64,000 nt of DNA from Agreia sp. COWG (lineage in GTDB: Bacteria; Actinomycetota; Actinomycetes; Actinomycetales; Microbacteriaceae). Shown here piece after piece: positions 18,059-27,477 of the stretch. The first letter of the stretch is position 1; every line of letters begins with the position of its first letter. The notes beneath the pieces were generated by a model. It saw nothing but the letters and a program-made list of their open reading frames with translations. It was not told where the DNA came from and did no database searches. Where the stretch lies: contig NZ_LR882035.1 in NCBI RefSeq assembly GCF_904528075.1, forward strand, positions 2,790,001 to 2,854,000. The letters are read 5' to 3'. A program made the translations under genes and the position numbers.

Positions 18059-18838
18059 TCAGCCCGGCAGCACTCCCAGTCCGTCGACCTTCGGGATGGC
18101 CCTGAGCAGCTGCTGCGTGTAGGGCTGCTGCGGGTTCGACCACACCTCGTTCACGTCGCCCCGCTCCACGATCTGGCCCGCCTTCATCACGGCCACGTCG
18201 TCGGCGATCACGCGCACCACAGACAGGTCGTGGCTGATGAACAGCAGCGAGGCGCCGGTCTCGAGCGCGAGGTTGCGCATGAGACCGGCGACCCGTGCCT
18301 GCAGCGACGCGTCGAGGGAGGCGATGGGCTCGTCTCCCACGAGCAGGTCGGGGCCAGACGCGATCGCCCTCGCGATCGCGATGCGCTGGCGCTGGCCGCC
18401 CGAGAACTGGTGGGGAAAGCGCGAGCGGGCCGACGCATCCAATTCGACGTGCGCGAGCAGGTCGGGAACCGTCCAGGCCGAGCGGTCGGGATTGACCCTC
18501 AGCCCGTCTTCGATCTGCTTGCCGATCGTGCGGCGCGGGTTCAGCGACGCGTACGGGTTCTGGAACACCATCTGGATGCGCAGCAGCCTGCGGTCGCGGG
18601 TGCGCATTCCGAGGCGGGTCACGGGGATGCCGTCGAACGTGATCGATCCGCTGTCGAGGCCCTCGAGCCCGCAGATCGCGCGGGCGAGAGTGGACTTGCC
18701 GCATCCGGACTCACCGACGAGGCCGAGCACCTGCCGAGCGCCCAGGGACAGGCTCACGTCGTCGACGGCTACCAGCCGCGGCTTGCCGGCGACGCGATAG
18801 CTCACCTTCACATTCTCGAGTTCGAGCAGCGACGTCAT
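18059..18838 (-). CDS. peptide ABC transporter ATPase, DppF/OppF type
   Basis: A 259-residue ATP-binding subunit with Walker [11 protein letters not shown]-loop [11 protein letters not shown], signature FSGGQRQR and H-loop ISHDLSVV. The dipeptide/oligopeptide/nickel subfamily is clear from the Q-loop. The ATG overlaps the previous gene's stop (ATGA). It is the last gene of a five-gene importer operon and would pair with the DppD-type ATPase. Confidence 0.92.
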   Translation of the reverse strand: MTSLLELENVKVSYRVAGKPRLVAVDDVSLSLGARQVLGLVGESGCGKSTLARAICGLEGLDSGSITFDGIPVTRLGMRTRDRRLLRIQMVFQNPYASLNPRRTIGKQIEDGLRVNPDRSAWTVPDLLAHVELDASARSRFPHQFSGGQRQRIAIARAIASGPDLLVGDEPIASLDASLQARVAGLMRNLALETGASLLFISHDLSVVRVIADDVAVMKAGQIVERGDVNEVWSNPQQPYTQQLLRAIPKVDGLGVLPG

Positions 18839-19719
18839 GATGCATCTCCTGTCGAGGTCGAGTCTGGCGCGGTCGGCGAGTCTGGCGCGGTCGGTGCCGT
18901 GGGTGCACTCGGCGCCGAGCCGTCGTGCGGCAGCGCGTCGATCAACGCCTTCGTGTACGCGTCGCGCGGGGCCGTGATCACCTGGAAGCGATCGCCGTGC
19001 TCCACGATCTCGCCTTCGCGCATCACCGCGATGGTGTCGGCGAGCGCGCTCATCACGCCCAGGTCGTGGGTGACGAGCAGAATGGCGAGGCCCAGGTCGT
19101 CGCAGAGTTCGCGCAGCAGCCTCAGGATTCCCGCCTGCACGGTCACGTCGAGTGCCGTCGTGGGCTCGTCGGCGATGAGCACGCTCGGGCTGCACATGAT
19201 CGCCGAGGCGATGGCGACCCGCTGAAGCTGTCCGCCCGAGAACTGATGCGGGTACTTCACGAGGGCGCCGGCGGGGTCGGGCACCTTCACCTGCTCGAGC
19301 ACGACCCTCGCACGCTCGAGGGCGTCGCGCTTCGATATTCCGGTGTGCTGGCGCAGGTGGTCGGTGAGCTGCGAACCGATCGAGAGCATCGGATGCAGGC
19401 TCGACGTGGGGTCTTGGAACACCATCGCGATGTCGTTGCCGCGCAGCGCGTTGAGCTTCTTCGTGGGCAGCTCGAGCAGGTTGCGGCCGTCGTACTCGAT
19501 GGTTCCGCCGACCGTCGCTTGAGCGGGCTGCAGGCCGAGAACGGTCATGCCGGTCATGGTCTTGCCCGAGCCGGATTCGCCGGCCAGTCCCGTGATCTGC
19601 CCGGCGGGCACGTCGAGCGAGATGCTCCTCAGGATGCGCTTCGCCGCACCACCCTTGCCGATCGAGAGCGTCAGATCGCGGATGCTCAGCCCGCCGCTGG
19701 ATGCCGCCGTGCCGCTCAC
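18835..19719 (-). CDS. peptide ABC transporter ATPase, DppD/OppD type
   Basis: A 294-residue ATP-binding subunit with Walker [10 protein letters not shown]-loop [11 protein letters not shown], signature FSGGQLQR and H-loop VTHDLGV. The tail is a low-complexity Pro/Thr/Ala/Asp stretch ([16 protein letters not shown]) encoded by short direct repeats and absent from the family core. The GTG at 19719 overlaps the permease stop (GTGA) and follows AAAGGACGGG. Confidence 0.92.
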   Translation of the reverse strand: MSGTAASSGGLSIRDLTLSIGKGGAAKRILRSISLDVPAGQITGLAGESGSGKTMTGMTVLGLQPAQATVGGTIEYDGRNLLELPTKKLNALRGNDIAMVFQDPTSSLHPMLSIGSQLTDHLRQHTGISKRDALERARVVLEQVKVPDPAGALVKYPHQFSGGQLQRVAIASAIMCSPSVLIADEPTTALDVTVQAGILRLLRELCDDLGLAILLVTHDLGVMSALADTIAVMREGEIVEHGDRFQVITAPRDAYTKALIDALPHDGSAPSAPTAPTAPDSPTAPDSTSTGDAS

Positions 19720-20624
19720 AGTGCCCGTCCTTTCACGGCGTCGGCCGTTCGCGGGTCGAGGGTGTCGCGCAGCGCGTCGCCCAAGAAGTTGAATGCCAGC
19801 ACGACGGTCAGAATGGCGAGGCCGGGGAACACCGAGATCCACCACGACGAGAAGTTCTGCACGCCGTCGGAGACCATGGCGCCCCAGTCGGGCGTGGGAG
19901 GAACCGCACCGAGGCCGAGGAACGACAGCCCTGCGAGCAGCAGGATGGCCGTGCCGACGTCGAGCGTCGCGAGCACCACGACGGGCGCGATGATGTTCGG
20001 GAGGATGTCTTTGCCGAGCGAGGTGAACGGGCTGTTGCCGAGCAGGCGCCCGGCCACCACGTACTCCGAGCGCGAGGCCACGACCACGAGCGAACGCGTC
20101 ACCCTGGCGTACGCGGGCCACGACACGATGAGCATCGCGATCACCGCGTTGGTGAGGCTCGGGCCGAGCGAGGCGGCGATGACCATGGCGAGAATGATCG
20201 TGGGAAATGCGAAGACCAGGTCGGCGATGCGCATGATGACCTCGTCTGCGACCTTGCCGAAGTAGCCGGCGATCGAGCCCGCGACGGTGCCGACGAGCAG
20301 CGACGACACCACGAGCAACAGCGGCAGGATGATCGACACGCGCGCTCCGTCGAGCACCCTCGCGAGCACATCCCGGCCGAGCTGGTCGGTGCCGAACCAG
20401 TGCGCGGCGCTCGGGGGCTGCAGGCGGTCGAACTCCTGCGCCAGCGGACCGGCCGGGCTGATCAGGGGCGCGAACAGGGCCAGCAGCAGCCAGACCACGA
20501 TGATGACCGCACCGGTCACAGCCAGCGGATTGCGCAGGGCCGCCGGAAACCGCAGCCGACGCCGGGCGGCGGTGGCCAGGACATCCGGCTGGGATCGGGC
20601 GTCTGGTGAAACGGTCTGGCTCAT
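19716..20624 (-). CDS. peptide ABC transporter permease, DppC/OppC type
   Basis: A 302-residue inner-membrane permease. The N-terminal hydrophobic segment is followed by the family's HWFGTDQLGRDVLAR motif and about five further helices. The AVPPTPDWGAMVSDG stretch near the C-terminus is typical of OppC. ATGA overlap with the DppB-type gene gives translational coupling. It forms the channel with that protein. Confidence 0.92.
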   Translation of the reverse strand: MSQTVSPDARSQPDVLATAARRRLRFPAALRNPLAVTGAVIIVVWLLLALFAPLISPAGPLAQEFDRLQPPSAAHWFGTDQLGRDVLARVLDGARVSIILPLLLVVSSLLVGTVAGSIAGYFGKVADEVIMRIADLVFAFPTIILAMVIAASLGPSLTNAVIAMLIVSWPAYARVTRSLVVVASRSEYVVAGRLLGNSPFTSLGKDILPNIIAPVVVLATLDVGTAILLLAGLSFLGLGAVPPTPDWGAMVSDGVQNFSSWWISVFPGLAILTVVLAFNFLGDALRDTLDPRTADAVKGRAL

Positions 20625-21676
20625 GCTGCCCTGACTCTCGGGTCGATGAAGCCGTAGGCGATGTCGACGATGAAGTTGAGGCCGATGTAGACGATTCCCA
20701 CAACGAGACCGACACCCATGATGGCGGGCAGGTCGAGCTTGGTGGCCGACGAGAACGCGTACTCGCCGAGGCCGTGCCACGAGTAGACCTTCTCGACGAG
20801 CACCGTGCCGGAGAGCAGCGAGCCGAACGCGATGCCGAGCACCGTGATGATGGGAACGAGGGCTCCGCGCAGCACGTACTTCAGCACGACGGTGCGGCCA
20901 GAAAGCCCCTTGGCGCGGGCGCCGCGCACGTAGTCGGCGTCGAGCACCTCGAGGATGGCCGAGCGGCTGAAGCGCGTGAGGAGGCCGATCGTGTAGAGCG
21001 CGAGCACCGAGGCCGGCAGCACCAAGTGGTACACCGCGTCGCCGAAGGTGGACCATTGCCCGGCCAGCAGAGAGTCGACCGTGTAGAGACCGGTCACGTG
21101 TGGCGGGGCGATGGCCGTGGGGTCGAGCCGGCCTGAGCCGGGGAAGAGCCTCAGCTGGAAGAAGAAGATGAAGTAGACGAGCAGGGCCATCCAGAAGGCG
21201 GGAACGCTGAGCCCGACGAGGCTGACGACGCGGATGACCTGGTCGACGAAGGTGCGCTGGCGAAGCGCGGCCCAGAGCCCCAGGCCGATTCCGATGATGG
21301 CCGAGATGAGGATGGCGCCCACCGCGAGCTCGATGGTGGCCGGGAAGGCCTTGCCCAGCTCGGTCGCCACCGACGTGCGCGTCTGGGTGGAGGTGCCGAG
21401 GTCGCCCTGCAGCAGATGACCCAGGTAGGTGAAGTACTGCACGGGCAGGGGCTTGTCGAGGCCCGCGTTCTCGCGGAATTGCGCCACGATCTCGGGGTTC
21501 GCCGCCGCCTGTTCGCCCAGCGCGGCCTGCACGGGGTCGGCCGGCACCAGGTTGGTGAGAACGAAGGTGACGAGGGTGACGCCGAGCATGAGCAGGGCCG
21601 TCACCCCCAGCCGGATGGCGAGGTAGCGCGCCAGCGGGGGGATGCCCGCCGGCGCGCTACGCCGCTCCGTCTTCAC
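20621..21676 (-). CDS. peptide ABC transporter permease, DppB/OppB type
   Basis: An inner-membrane permease of about 351 residues with six helices and the family motifs NLVPADPVQAALG (N-terminal) and DADYVRGARAKGLS (ATPase contact). The start is unsure: a GTG at 21676 was chosen, but a TTG at 21703 is also in frame. Both overlap the end of the binding-protein gene and neither has a good ribosome site, so coupling to upstream translation is likely. Confidence 0.9.
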   Translation of the reverse strand: MKTERRSAPAGIPPLARYLAIRLGVTALLMLGVTLVTFVLTNLVPADPVQAALGEQAAANPEIVAQFRENAGLDKPLPVQYFTYLGHLLQGDLGTSTQTRTSVATELGKAFPATIELAVGAILISAIIGIGLGLWAALRQRTFVDQVIRVVSLVGLSVPAFWMALLVYFIFFFQLRLFPGSGRLDPTAIAPPHVTGLYTVDSLLAGQWSTFGDAVYHLVLPASVLALYTIGLLTRFSRSAILEVLDADYVRGARAKGLSGRTVVLKYVLRGALVPIITVLGIAFGSLLSGTVLVEKVYSWHGLGEYAFSSATKLDLPAIMGVGLVVGIVYIGLNFIVDIAYGFIDPRVRAA

Positions 21677-21686
21677 GACGACGCTG

Positions 21687-23258
21687 TTACTTGATGCCGG
21701 CAAGATCGATCGTCCAGACCGGGTTCAGGCTGACCGCGGTGATGCTCTTCGAGGTGACCACGTTCTGCGCCGGCTGCAGCAGCGGAACGAACGGACCGCT
21801 CTCGTTCTGCGCCTTCTGCAGTGCGGCGTAGGCGCTCTGGCGCTCGTCGGTCGAGACGGCGCTCTTCGCCTTGGTCGCGAGATCGGTCACCGTGGCGTCT
21901 GCACCGGCGGGCCAGCCCGCACGCAGGCCGACGAGCTCACCCGGCGTGAACGCGAGGTAGTTCGAGGGGTCGGGGAAGTCGGGGCCCCAGTACCAGAGGC
22001 CGACGGCCTCCTTGCCACCGCGGTAGGCATCGAGCTCGGTCGCCACGGGTGCGGGGGCGAGCACGATGTTGATGCCCACCTCCTTGAGCTGCGCCTGCAC
22101 CGACTCGGCGACGCTCTGCAGCGACAGTCCCTGCACGGTGATGTCGTTCGGGAAGCTGAGCGTGACGTCTTCACCCGAGTAGCCGGATGCGGAAAGCGAC
22201 GCCTTGGCCGAGGCCACGTCGTGCTGGTTGCCGTCGGAGGCGTCGATCGCGCCGACGAACAGCGAGGGAATGAACCCACCCGGCTGCACCGAGCCGTCGC
22301 CGGCCAGGTCGACGATCTTCTTGTAGTCGATGCCCGACTTGACCGCCTTCAGAAAGTCGGGGTTGCTGGTGATGGCCGAGACCGAGGGGTCCTGGTTCAG
22401 CAGCAGGAAGATCATGTAGCGCGACGGGTTGCTGAGAACCGTCACGTCGGAGCCGGAGAGCTCGGCCACCTGGTCGGGGTTCAGGTCGAGCGCGACCTGC
22501 GAGTCCCCGGCCTGCACGTTGAGCTTCTGCGTCGGACCCTGCACGTTGCGCAGCACCACGCGGTCGTAGGCCGGTGCCGTTCCCTTGTACTCGGGGTTCT
22601 TGGTGAAGACCACCTGCGAGGCCACGTCGAACGACTCGAGCATGTACGGGCCCGAGCCCGCCGATGCGCCGTTCAAGTAGGCCTCGGCGCCGTCGGCGTC
22701 GGTCGCGGTTCCGCCGTTCGCCTCGACCACCTTCTTATTCACGACGCTGAGGGCCGGGTTCGGAAGGATGTAGGGCAGCGCCGGGTTGGGCGTTGCCGAG
22801 GTGAGGGTCAGCGTCGTGTCGCTCGTCTTCGCGACCGTGACGCCGTCGAGCAAAAACGAGGGGTTGCCCTTGATGCCCTGCACGCGCTGCAGCGAGAACA
22901 CAGCATCGTCGACAGTCACCGCAGATCCGTCGCTGAACATGTGGCCGTCGGCCATCGTGAGCGTCATCACGGTGTTGTCGGCGTTCATCTGGTAGCTGGC
23001 GAGGCCGTCGATCGGCTTCGTCACGTCGTCACCCTTGAACGTGAGGAGGGTCTCGTAGAGCGCCTTCGCGACGATCGAGCCCGTGGTCTCGTACTCCCGG
23101 TTGGGGTCGGCCGTCTTGAGGTCGAACGACGAGTCGACGACGACAGATTTGCCGGATGCCGACGAGTCGCTCGAGCCTGCGCTGCAGGCGGTGATGCCGA
23201 GCGTCGCGACGACGGCGATGCCGACGATGCCTACGACGCGGCGAAGTGGTGACAACAC
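21687..23258 (-). CDS. peptide ABC transporter substrate-binding lipoprotein (family 5)
   Basis: A 523-residue extracellular binding protein of the DppA/OppA type. The lipobox is ITAC (Cys25), so it is a membrane-anchored lipoprotein. YETTGSIVAKALYETLLTF is the conserved N-terminal motif of family 5. The GTG at 23258 follows AGGAG. First gene of the operon; the promoter must lie in the 226-base region shared with the Lrp-type gene. Ligand is probably peptides or a related amine compound. Confidence 0.9.
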   Translation of the reverse strand: MLSPLRRVVGIVGIAVVATLGITACSAGSSDSSASGKSVVVDSSFDLKTADPNREYETTGSIVAKALYETLLTFKGDDVTKPIDGLASYQMNADNTVMTLTMADGHMFSDGSAVTVDDAVFSLQRVQGIKGNPSFLLDGVTVAKTSDTTLTLTSATPNPALPYILPNPALSVVNKKVVEANGGTATDADGAEAYLNGASAGSGPYMLESFDVASQVVFTKNPEYKGTAPAYDRVVLRNVQGPTQKLNVQAGDSQVALDLNPDQVAELSGSDVTVLSNPSRYMIFLLLNQDPSVSAITSNPDFLKAVKSGIDYKKIVDLAGDGSVQPGGFIPSLFVGAIDASDGNQHDVASAKASLSASGYSGEDVTLSFPNDITVQGLSLQSVAESVQAQLKEVGINIVLAPAPVATELDAYRGGKEAVGLWYWGPDFPDPSNYLAFTPGELVGLRAGWPAGADATVTDLATKAKSAVSTDERQSAYAALQKAQNESGPFVPLLQPAQNVVTSKSITAVSLNPVWTIDLAGIK

Positions 23259-23398
23259 GAGGGTGGTCTCCTATCGGGTAAGGAACGATGCAAGGCAGGA
23301 CGGCCGGTGAATTCTGAACCAACCGAGTGTGGAATGTTGTCTTGAAAATACTTGTCTCGCAGATCAAGTGTCAATCTGGGCCGATCACATAGAGACAA

Positions 23399-23416
23399 AG
23401 TGCTGACATGAGCACT
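23399..23416. promoter_or_regulatory. inverted repeat in the Lrp/peptide-importer divergent region
   Basis: AGTGCT and AGCACT are separated by six bases. A weaker ACTTG/CAAGT pair lies at 23350-23369. Both are candidate Lrp/AsnC sites between the divergent starts. Confidence 0.4.
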
Positions 23417-23484
23417 GTATTCGACATAACATCTCTAATCACGAGACTCCGCAGCCGCGGGCACGGACAAATAAGGGGACACCG

Positions 23485-24069
23485 GTGGATCTTGATGAGA
23501 CGCACGTGCGCATGCTGGAGATCCTGAGGGACAACGGTCGCATCTCGATCGCCACCCTGTCGGAGGAGCTCGGCATCTCGAGATCCAACGCGTACACCCG
23601 CTACGAGTCCCTGGTGCGCAACGGCGTCATCCGGGGCGTGCACGCCGACATCGACCCGGCGGCCGTGGGGCTGGCGGTCGCGGCGATGGTGTTCGTCACG
23701 GTGAGGCAGAGCCAGTGGTCGGATTTCCGCTCTCGACTCGGCACGCTCGATGAGCTGGAATCGTTCACCGTGATGACCGGAGAGCACGACGCGATGCTGC
23801 TGGTGCGTGGCTCCGGGGTCGCCGCCATCCACAATCTCGTCGCCACCCGCCTCGCCCAGTGGCCGTCGGTGAAGGCCACGGTGACGGTGTTCATCATGGA
23901 CGAGATGACCTCGAACGTATCGCTGCGCATGGGGGCCGATGCCGGCGACACCCTGCAGCAGTCGGGCGAGCGCTACGGAATGACACGGTTCGTGCGCACC
24001 AGCGACGAGCGGGCGAAGAGCGCCGAGACGGCGCAGAACGCTAGGCGCGCACCTCGCGGCACACGCTGA
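23485..24069 (+). CDS. Lrp/AsnC-family transcriptional regulator
   Basis: A 194-residue regulator with an N-terminal winged helix (about 3-55; ISIATLSEELGISRSNAYTR) and an AsnC/RAM effector domain (about 65-150). The last 40 residues extend beyond the usual 150-160. The GTG follows AAGGGGACACCG. It is divergent from the peptide importer, which it probably controls in response to an amino acid. Its 3' end overlaps the convergent gene at 24041 by 29 bases. Confidence 0.88.
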   Translation: MDLDETHVRMLEILRDNGRISIATLSEELGISRSNAYTRYESLVRNGVIRGVHADIDPAAVGLAVAAMVFVTVRQSQWSDFRSRLGTLDELESFTVMTGEHDAMLLVRGSGVAAIHNLVATRLAQWPSVKATVTVFIMDEMTSNVSLRMGADAGDTLQQSGERYGMTRFVRTSDERAKSAETAQNARRAPRGTR

Positions 24070-24457
24070 TGTGATCGGCCCCGTCTGGGCCGACGAAGTC
24101 TTCGGTGAGCTCGAGGAGCCCGTCGGCACGGCGGGTGATGACCGAGGTTGCCGAGCCCGTGGTGGTGGTGCCGTTCACGCCCAGGTGCACGAAGAAGACG
24201 TGCAGAACGGCGCCCTCGCGGTAGCCACTGAAGCGTCCGACCTGCACCGTGTCGCCGACGTAATCGCCCCAGATCACTCCCCGATCCTCGCTGTAACGAA
24301 ACCTCGACGGAGCCTCGAGCGACACCGAGCTCGCCGTCGACGACACCATGTCGAACGTCGTGCCGTCGATCGATTCGTCGAAGGACGACGGCGCGACGAA
24401 GACGCCGGACCGGCCGGTCGAGGGTTCGGAAACGGGGGCGTCGTGGGGGGTGCTCAT
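24041..24457 (-). CDS. conserved protein of the family often mislabelled N-acetylglutamate synthase
   Basis: A 138-residue soluble protein. The C-terminal two-thirds (GDTVQVGRFSGYREG, FVHLGVNGTTTTG, LELTEDFVG, and a terminal CREVR) matches a small beta-rich family that databases sometimes label N-acetylglutamate synthase without evidence. The N-terminal 30 residues are low complexity. The ATG at 24457 is the natural start; its ribosome site is weak. It overlaps the Lrp gene tail-to-tail. Function unknown. Confidence 0.7.
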   Translation of the reverse strand: MSTPHDAPVSEPSTGRSGVFVAPSSFDESIDGTTFDMVSSTASSVSLEAPSRFRYSEDRGVIWGDYVGDTVQVGRFSGYREGAVLHVFFVHLGVNGTTTTGSATSVITRRADGLLELTEDFVGPDGADHISVCREVRA

Positions 24458-24640
24458 GATCGCCCACTGTTGCCCAGCGCCTCTCGGCGCGTCAACTCGA
24501 CGCCAGAAAGTCCGTCGCCGAGGGTTCGGTTGGAGACGAATCGAGACATTCTGCTCGCGACATGCCTCGGCGCGAGACATCTCGTCGTTCGACGCGTAAC
24601 CAGCTTGAAACGTGTTGCACCAAACGGCTACTTTGCCGTC

Positions 24641-26080
24641 ATGACTACTCTTTCGCCGGCCCCACGCGACCCCCGTATGCCGCGACTTCCCACGTCGGAC
24701 GCGTTTCGCGACTTCATGGCGAGCGGATGGGCCGCCCCCGATCGCACGGCGAGGGTGACCCCCGGAGCAGCCTCGGCCGCCGCCGCACACAGGGCACTCC
24801 TGGCCGCCCGGTTTCCCTCTCAGACCGTGGTCGTTGCCAGCGGTCGCAGCGCGGTGCGCTCGAACGACACGGAGCACGCCTTCCGCCCGCACAGCGACTT
24901 CGCGTGGTTGACCGGCTGCGTCGCAGAGGCGGCGGTGCTCGTGATGCGGCCCTCGGCAGGTGGTCACGATGCCGTGCTGTACCTCACCGAGCCCGCCTAC
25001 GCGGGAGACGAGGCGTTCTACACGGACGCTCTTCGTGGAGAGCTGTGGGTGGGTGCAGCGCCCGGGCTCGACGACTGGGCTGCAGCACTGGCGATCGAGG
25101 TGCGCTCGCTCGCAGAGCTGAGAGGCGATCTGCGGCACGTCCACGATGGCGTCCTTAGAGCTGGCGGCTCAGAGCCCGCGCTGCTCGCAGTCGGCCTCGC
25201 GGCCTCCTCTGACGAGCTCGAGCGCGTGCTCTCCGATCTCAAACTCGTGAAAGACGACTGGGAGATCGGACAGCTCCGGGCGGCCGTCGACGCCACGGTG
25301 GTGGGGTTCTCGGCGGTGGTGGCTGAGCTTCCTGCGGCGCAAGCCGGCGGCGGCGAGCGCTGGCTGCAGGCCACGTTCGACCGGCAGGCCAGGCAGGGCG
25401 CGAACGGGGTCGGCTACACCACGGTCATGGGATCGGGGCCCAATGCTGCGACGCTGCACTGGTCTCGCAGCGACGGGCCCGTGAGCGCGGAACACCTGGT
25501 GCTGCTCGACGCAGGGGTCGAACTCGACACCCTCTACACGGCCGATGTGACCCGGGTCTTCCCGGCATCCGGCACCTTCTCGACCGCCCAGCGCCAGGTG
25601 TACGAACTCGTGCTCGAGGCGCGGGCCGCCGCCCTCTCGGTGCTGCGACCGGGCGGCCTGTTCGCCGACTTCCAGGCCGCGGCTCACGACGTGATCGCGC
25701 GCGGGTTGCACTCGTGGGGAATTCTGCCCGGAACGCTCGACGAGGCTCTGAGTCCCGAGGGCCAGTACCACCGGCGTTACGCGATCTGCGGCAACGGCCA
25801 CCACCTGGGCCTCGACGTGCACGACTGCGCGAAGACCAGCGAGGAGCTGTACCTGCGCACGCCGCTCGTGCCCGGCATGGTGCTCACGGTCGAGCCCGGT
25901 ATCTACTTTCACGCGAACGACCTCACGCTGCCGGCCGAGCTGCGAGGCATCGGGGCACGCATCGAAGACGACCTGCTGATCACCTCGACGGGCTACGAGA
26001 ACCTGTCGGAGGCGCTGCCCGTGGAGATTGCCGACGTGGAGGCGTGGGTGCGCTCGGGCGGAACGCGACTCCGCGCGTAG
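24641..26080 (+). CDS. Xaa-Pro aminopeptidase (M24B)
   Basis: A 479-residue cytoplasmic metallopeptidase that removes N-terminal residues preceding proline. The creatinase-like N-domain (about 30-180) is followed by the pita-bread catalytic domain. The five metal ligands are visible: the two Asp in LLDAGVELD and YTADVTR, His in GNGHHLGLDVHD, Glu in VEPGIYF and Glu in GARIEDD. The ATG at 24641 matches the family N-terminus; the frame upstream is not conserved-looking. It would feed proline to the nearby PutA. Confidence 0.93.
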   Translation: MTTLSPAPRDPRMPRLPTSDAFRDFMASGWAAPDRTARVTPGAASAAAAHRALLAARFPSQTVVVASGRSAVRSNDTEHAFRPHSDFAWLTGCVAEAAVLVMRPSAGGHDAVLYLTEPAYAGDEAFYTDALRGELWVGAAPGLDDWAAALAIEVRSLAELRGDLRHVHDGVLRAGGSEPALLAVGLAASSDELERVLSDLKLVKDDWEIGQLRAAVDATVVGFSAVVAELPAAQAGGGERWLQATFDRQARQGANGVGYTTVMGSGPNAATLHWSRSDGPVSAEHLVLLDAGVELDTLYTADVTRVFPASGTFSTAQRQVYELVLEARAAALSVLRPGGLFADFQAAAHDVIARGLHSWGILPGTLDEALSPEGQYHRRYAICGNGHHLGLDVHDCAKTSEELYLRTPLVPGMVLTVEPGIYFHANDLTLPAELRGIGARIEDDLLITSTGYENLSEALPVEIADVEAWVRSGGTRLRA

Positions 26081-26107
26081 TCCGCCGGGCCCGTGCGACC
26101 ATGAACG

Positions 26108-26485
26108 ATGCCCGAATCGCAGCTCACCGACGCAGAACTGCTGATTCTCGGGGCCCAGCTGCGCGAACGCCGACGCACACTCGATGCAGAGATCGGCGAC
26201 CTGGCCGAAACGTTGCGCGAGGTGCGCGAGGCCCGCGGCGCGGAGTCCGTCGACGACGAGCACGACCCCGAGGGCCCGACGCTCTCGAGCGAGTGGTCCC
26301 GCATCCACGGGGTGCACGGCGAGCTCGCCGCGTCGTCACTGGCAGTCGACGCGGCCCTCACCCGCATCGACGTCGGCACCTACGGAATCTGCGCCCGCCG
26401 CGGGGAACCGATCGGTTTCGCCCGTCTGGAAGCCCGCCCGGAGGCCATGCTCTGCATCGCCTGCGCCCGCGACGTGGAGCGCTGA
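26108..26485 (+). CDS. DksA/TraR-like protein with an incomplete zinc finger
   Basis: A 125-residue protein with an N-terminal coiled coil (about 8-45) and a C-terminal DksA/TraR-type finger. GTYGIC-ARRGEPIGFARLEARP ends in CIAC. Zinc ligands C95, C116 and C119 are present, but the fourth position (98) is Arg instead of Cys. Relatives bind the RNA polymerase secondary channel; whether this one does is unknown. It starts 27 bases after the aminopeptidase stop and may be co-transcribed. Confidence 0.75.
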   Translation: MPESQLTDAELLILGAQLRERRRTLDAEIGDLAETLREVREARGAESVDDEHDPEGPTLSSEWSRIHGVHGELAASSLAVDAALTRIDVGTYGICARRGEPIGFARLEARPEAMLCIACARDVER

Positions 26486-26495
26486 GGGCGCTAGC

Positions 26496-27386
26496 TCACG
26501 CCGCCACCTCTTCGAGCACCTCGCGGAACGCCAGCGTCGCGGGGTGGTGCGCGCCGGCGTCGCGCACCGAGGTGAAGATGGAGCGCCGCGCGTCGCCCGC
26601 CAACTCGATCAGCCGGCAGCTCGGCTGGCCGCCCGCCCACACCAGCTCGGGCATAAGGCCCACGGCGTTGCCCGACTCGATCAGGCGGATCTGCGCCTGC
26701 AGGTCCGGCGTCTCGTAGCGGATGTCGGGCTCGAAGCCGGCGACCCGACACCGCTGCAGGGCCCAATGCCTCGACGCCGCGCCCGCCGGCTCCATTACCC
26801 AGGGCAGGTCGTTCGCATCCTCGATCGACGACACCGCGTGGATCTGCCGGGCGAGCGGCGGCACCGCGAGCGAGACCGCGTCGCTGGTGAGCCACTTCTT
26901 GTCGAGCTCCGGATGCCGCGGGGCCGCGTGCGCCGGATACTCCTCGGCGACCACCATGTCGAAGTCGCGGGCCCACGTCTCGTACAGCGCGGTCTCGGGC
27001 TCGCGCTGCACCATCTCGACCCGCACCTCGGGATAGCGGGAGCGCATGAGGCTCAGCGCATCCGGCATGAGGGCCAGGGCCGCCGATTGGAAGACCGCCA
27101 CCCGCACCGTGCCGGAGACCGCCGTGAGCGAGGCGGCGAGCGTGGCCTCGGCGCTCTCGAGAATCGCCAGCATCGAGGCCGTCTGCTCGACCAGGATCTC
27201 GGCCTGCGGCGTGAGCTGCACCCGGCGGCCGACCTTGCGCAGCAGTTCGACGCCCGTCTCTTTCTCGAGCAGGGCGAGCTGTTGAGAGACCGACGACGGG
27301 CTGAAGTTCATGGCCCGCGCGACCTCGGCGAGGGTGCCTCGGATCTTGAGTTCGCGCAGGATGCGCAAGCGTCGGGTATCGAGCAT
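26496..27386 (-). CDS. LysR-family regulator divergent from putA
   Basis: A 296-residue regulator with an N-terminal winged helix (about 1-60; GTLAEVARAMNFSPSSVSQQL) and a LysR substrate-binding domain (about 88-290). It is divergent from putA across 91 bases, the usual arrangement for a LysR activator and its target, so proline-dependent control of putA is the natural inference. A weak promoter for putA (TTTACT, 18 bp, TATCTA) can be drawn in that gap. Confidence 0.88.
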   Translation of the reverse strand: MLDTRRLRILRELKIRGTLAEVARAMNFSPSSVSQQLALLEKETGVELLRKVGRRVQLTPQAEILVEQTASMLAILESAEATLAASLTAVSGTVRVAVFQSAALALMPDALSLMRSRYPEVRVEMVQREPETALYETWARDFDMVVAEEYPAHAAPRHPELDKKWLTSDAVSLAVPPLARQIHAVSSIEDANDLPWVMEPAGAASRHWALQRCRVAGFEPDIRYETPDLQAQIRLIESGNAVGLMPELVWAGGQPSCRLIELAGDARRSIFTSVRDAGAHHPATLAFREVLEEVAA

Positions 27387-27477
27387 CGCGACCCTGTCTC
27401 ATTCGTTGGTGAATCTAATCTTTACTGGTTACAAACGGTCACTTTATCTAATGTGAGCGCCATCCCATACTGAGTCC

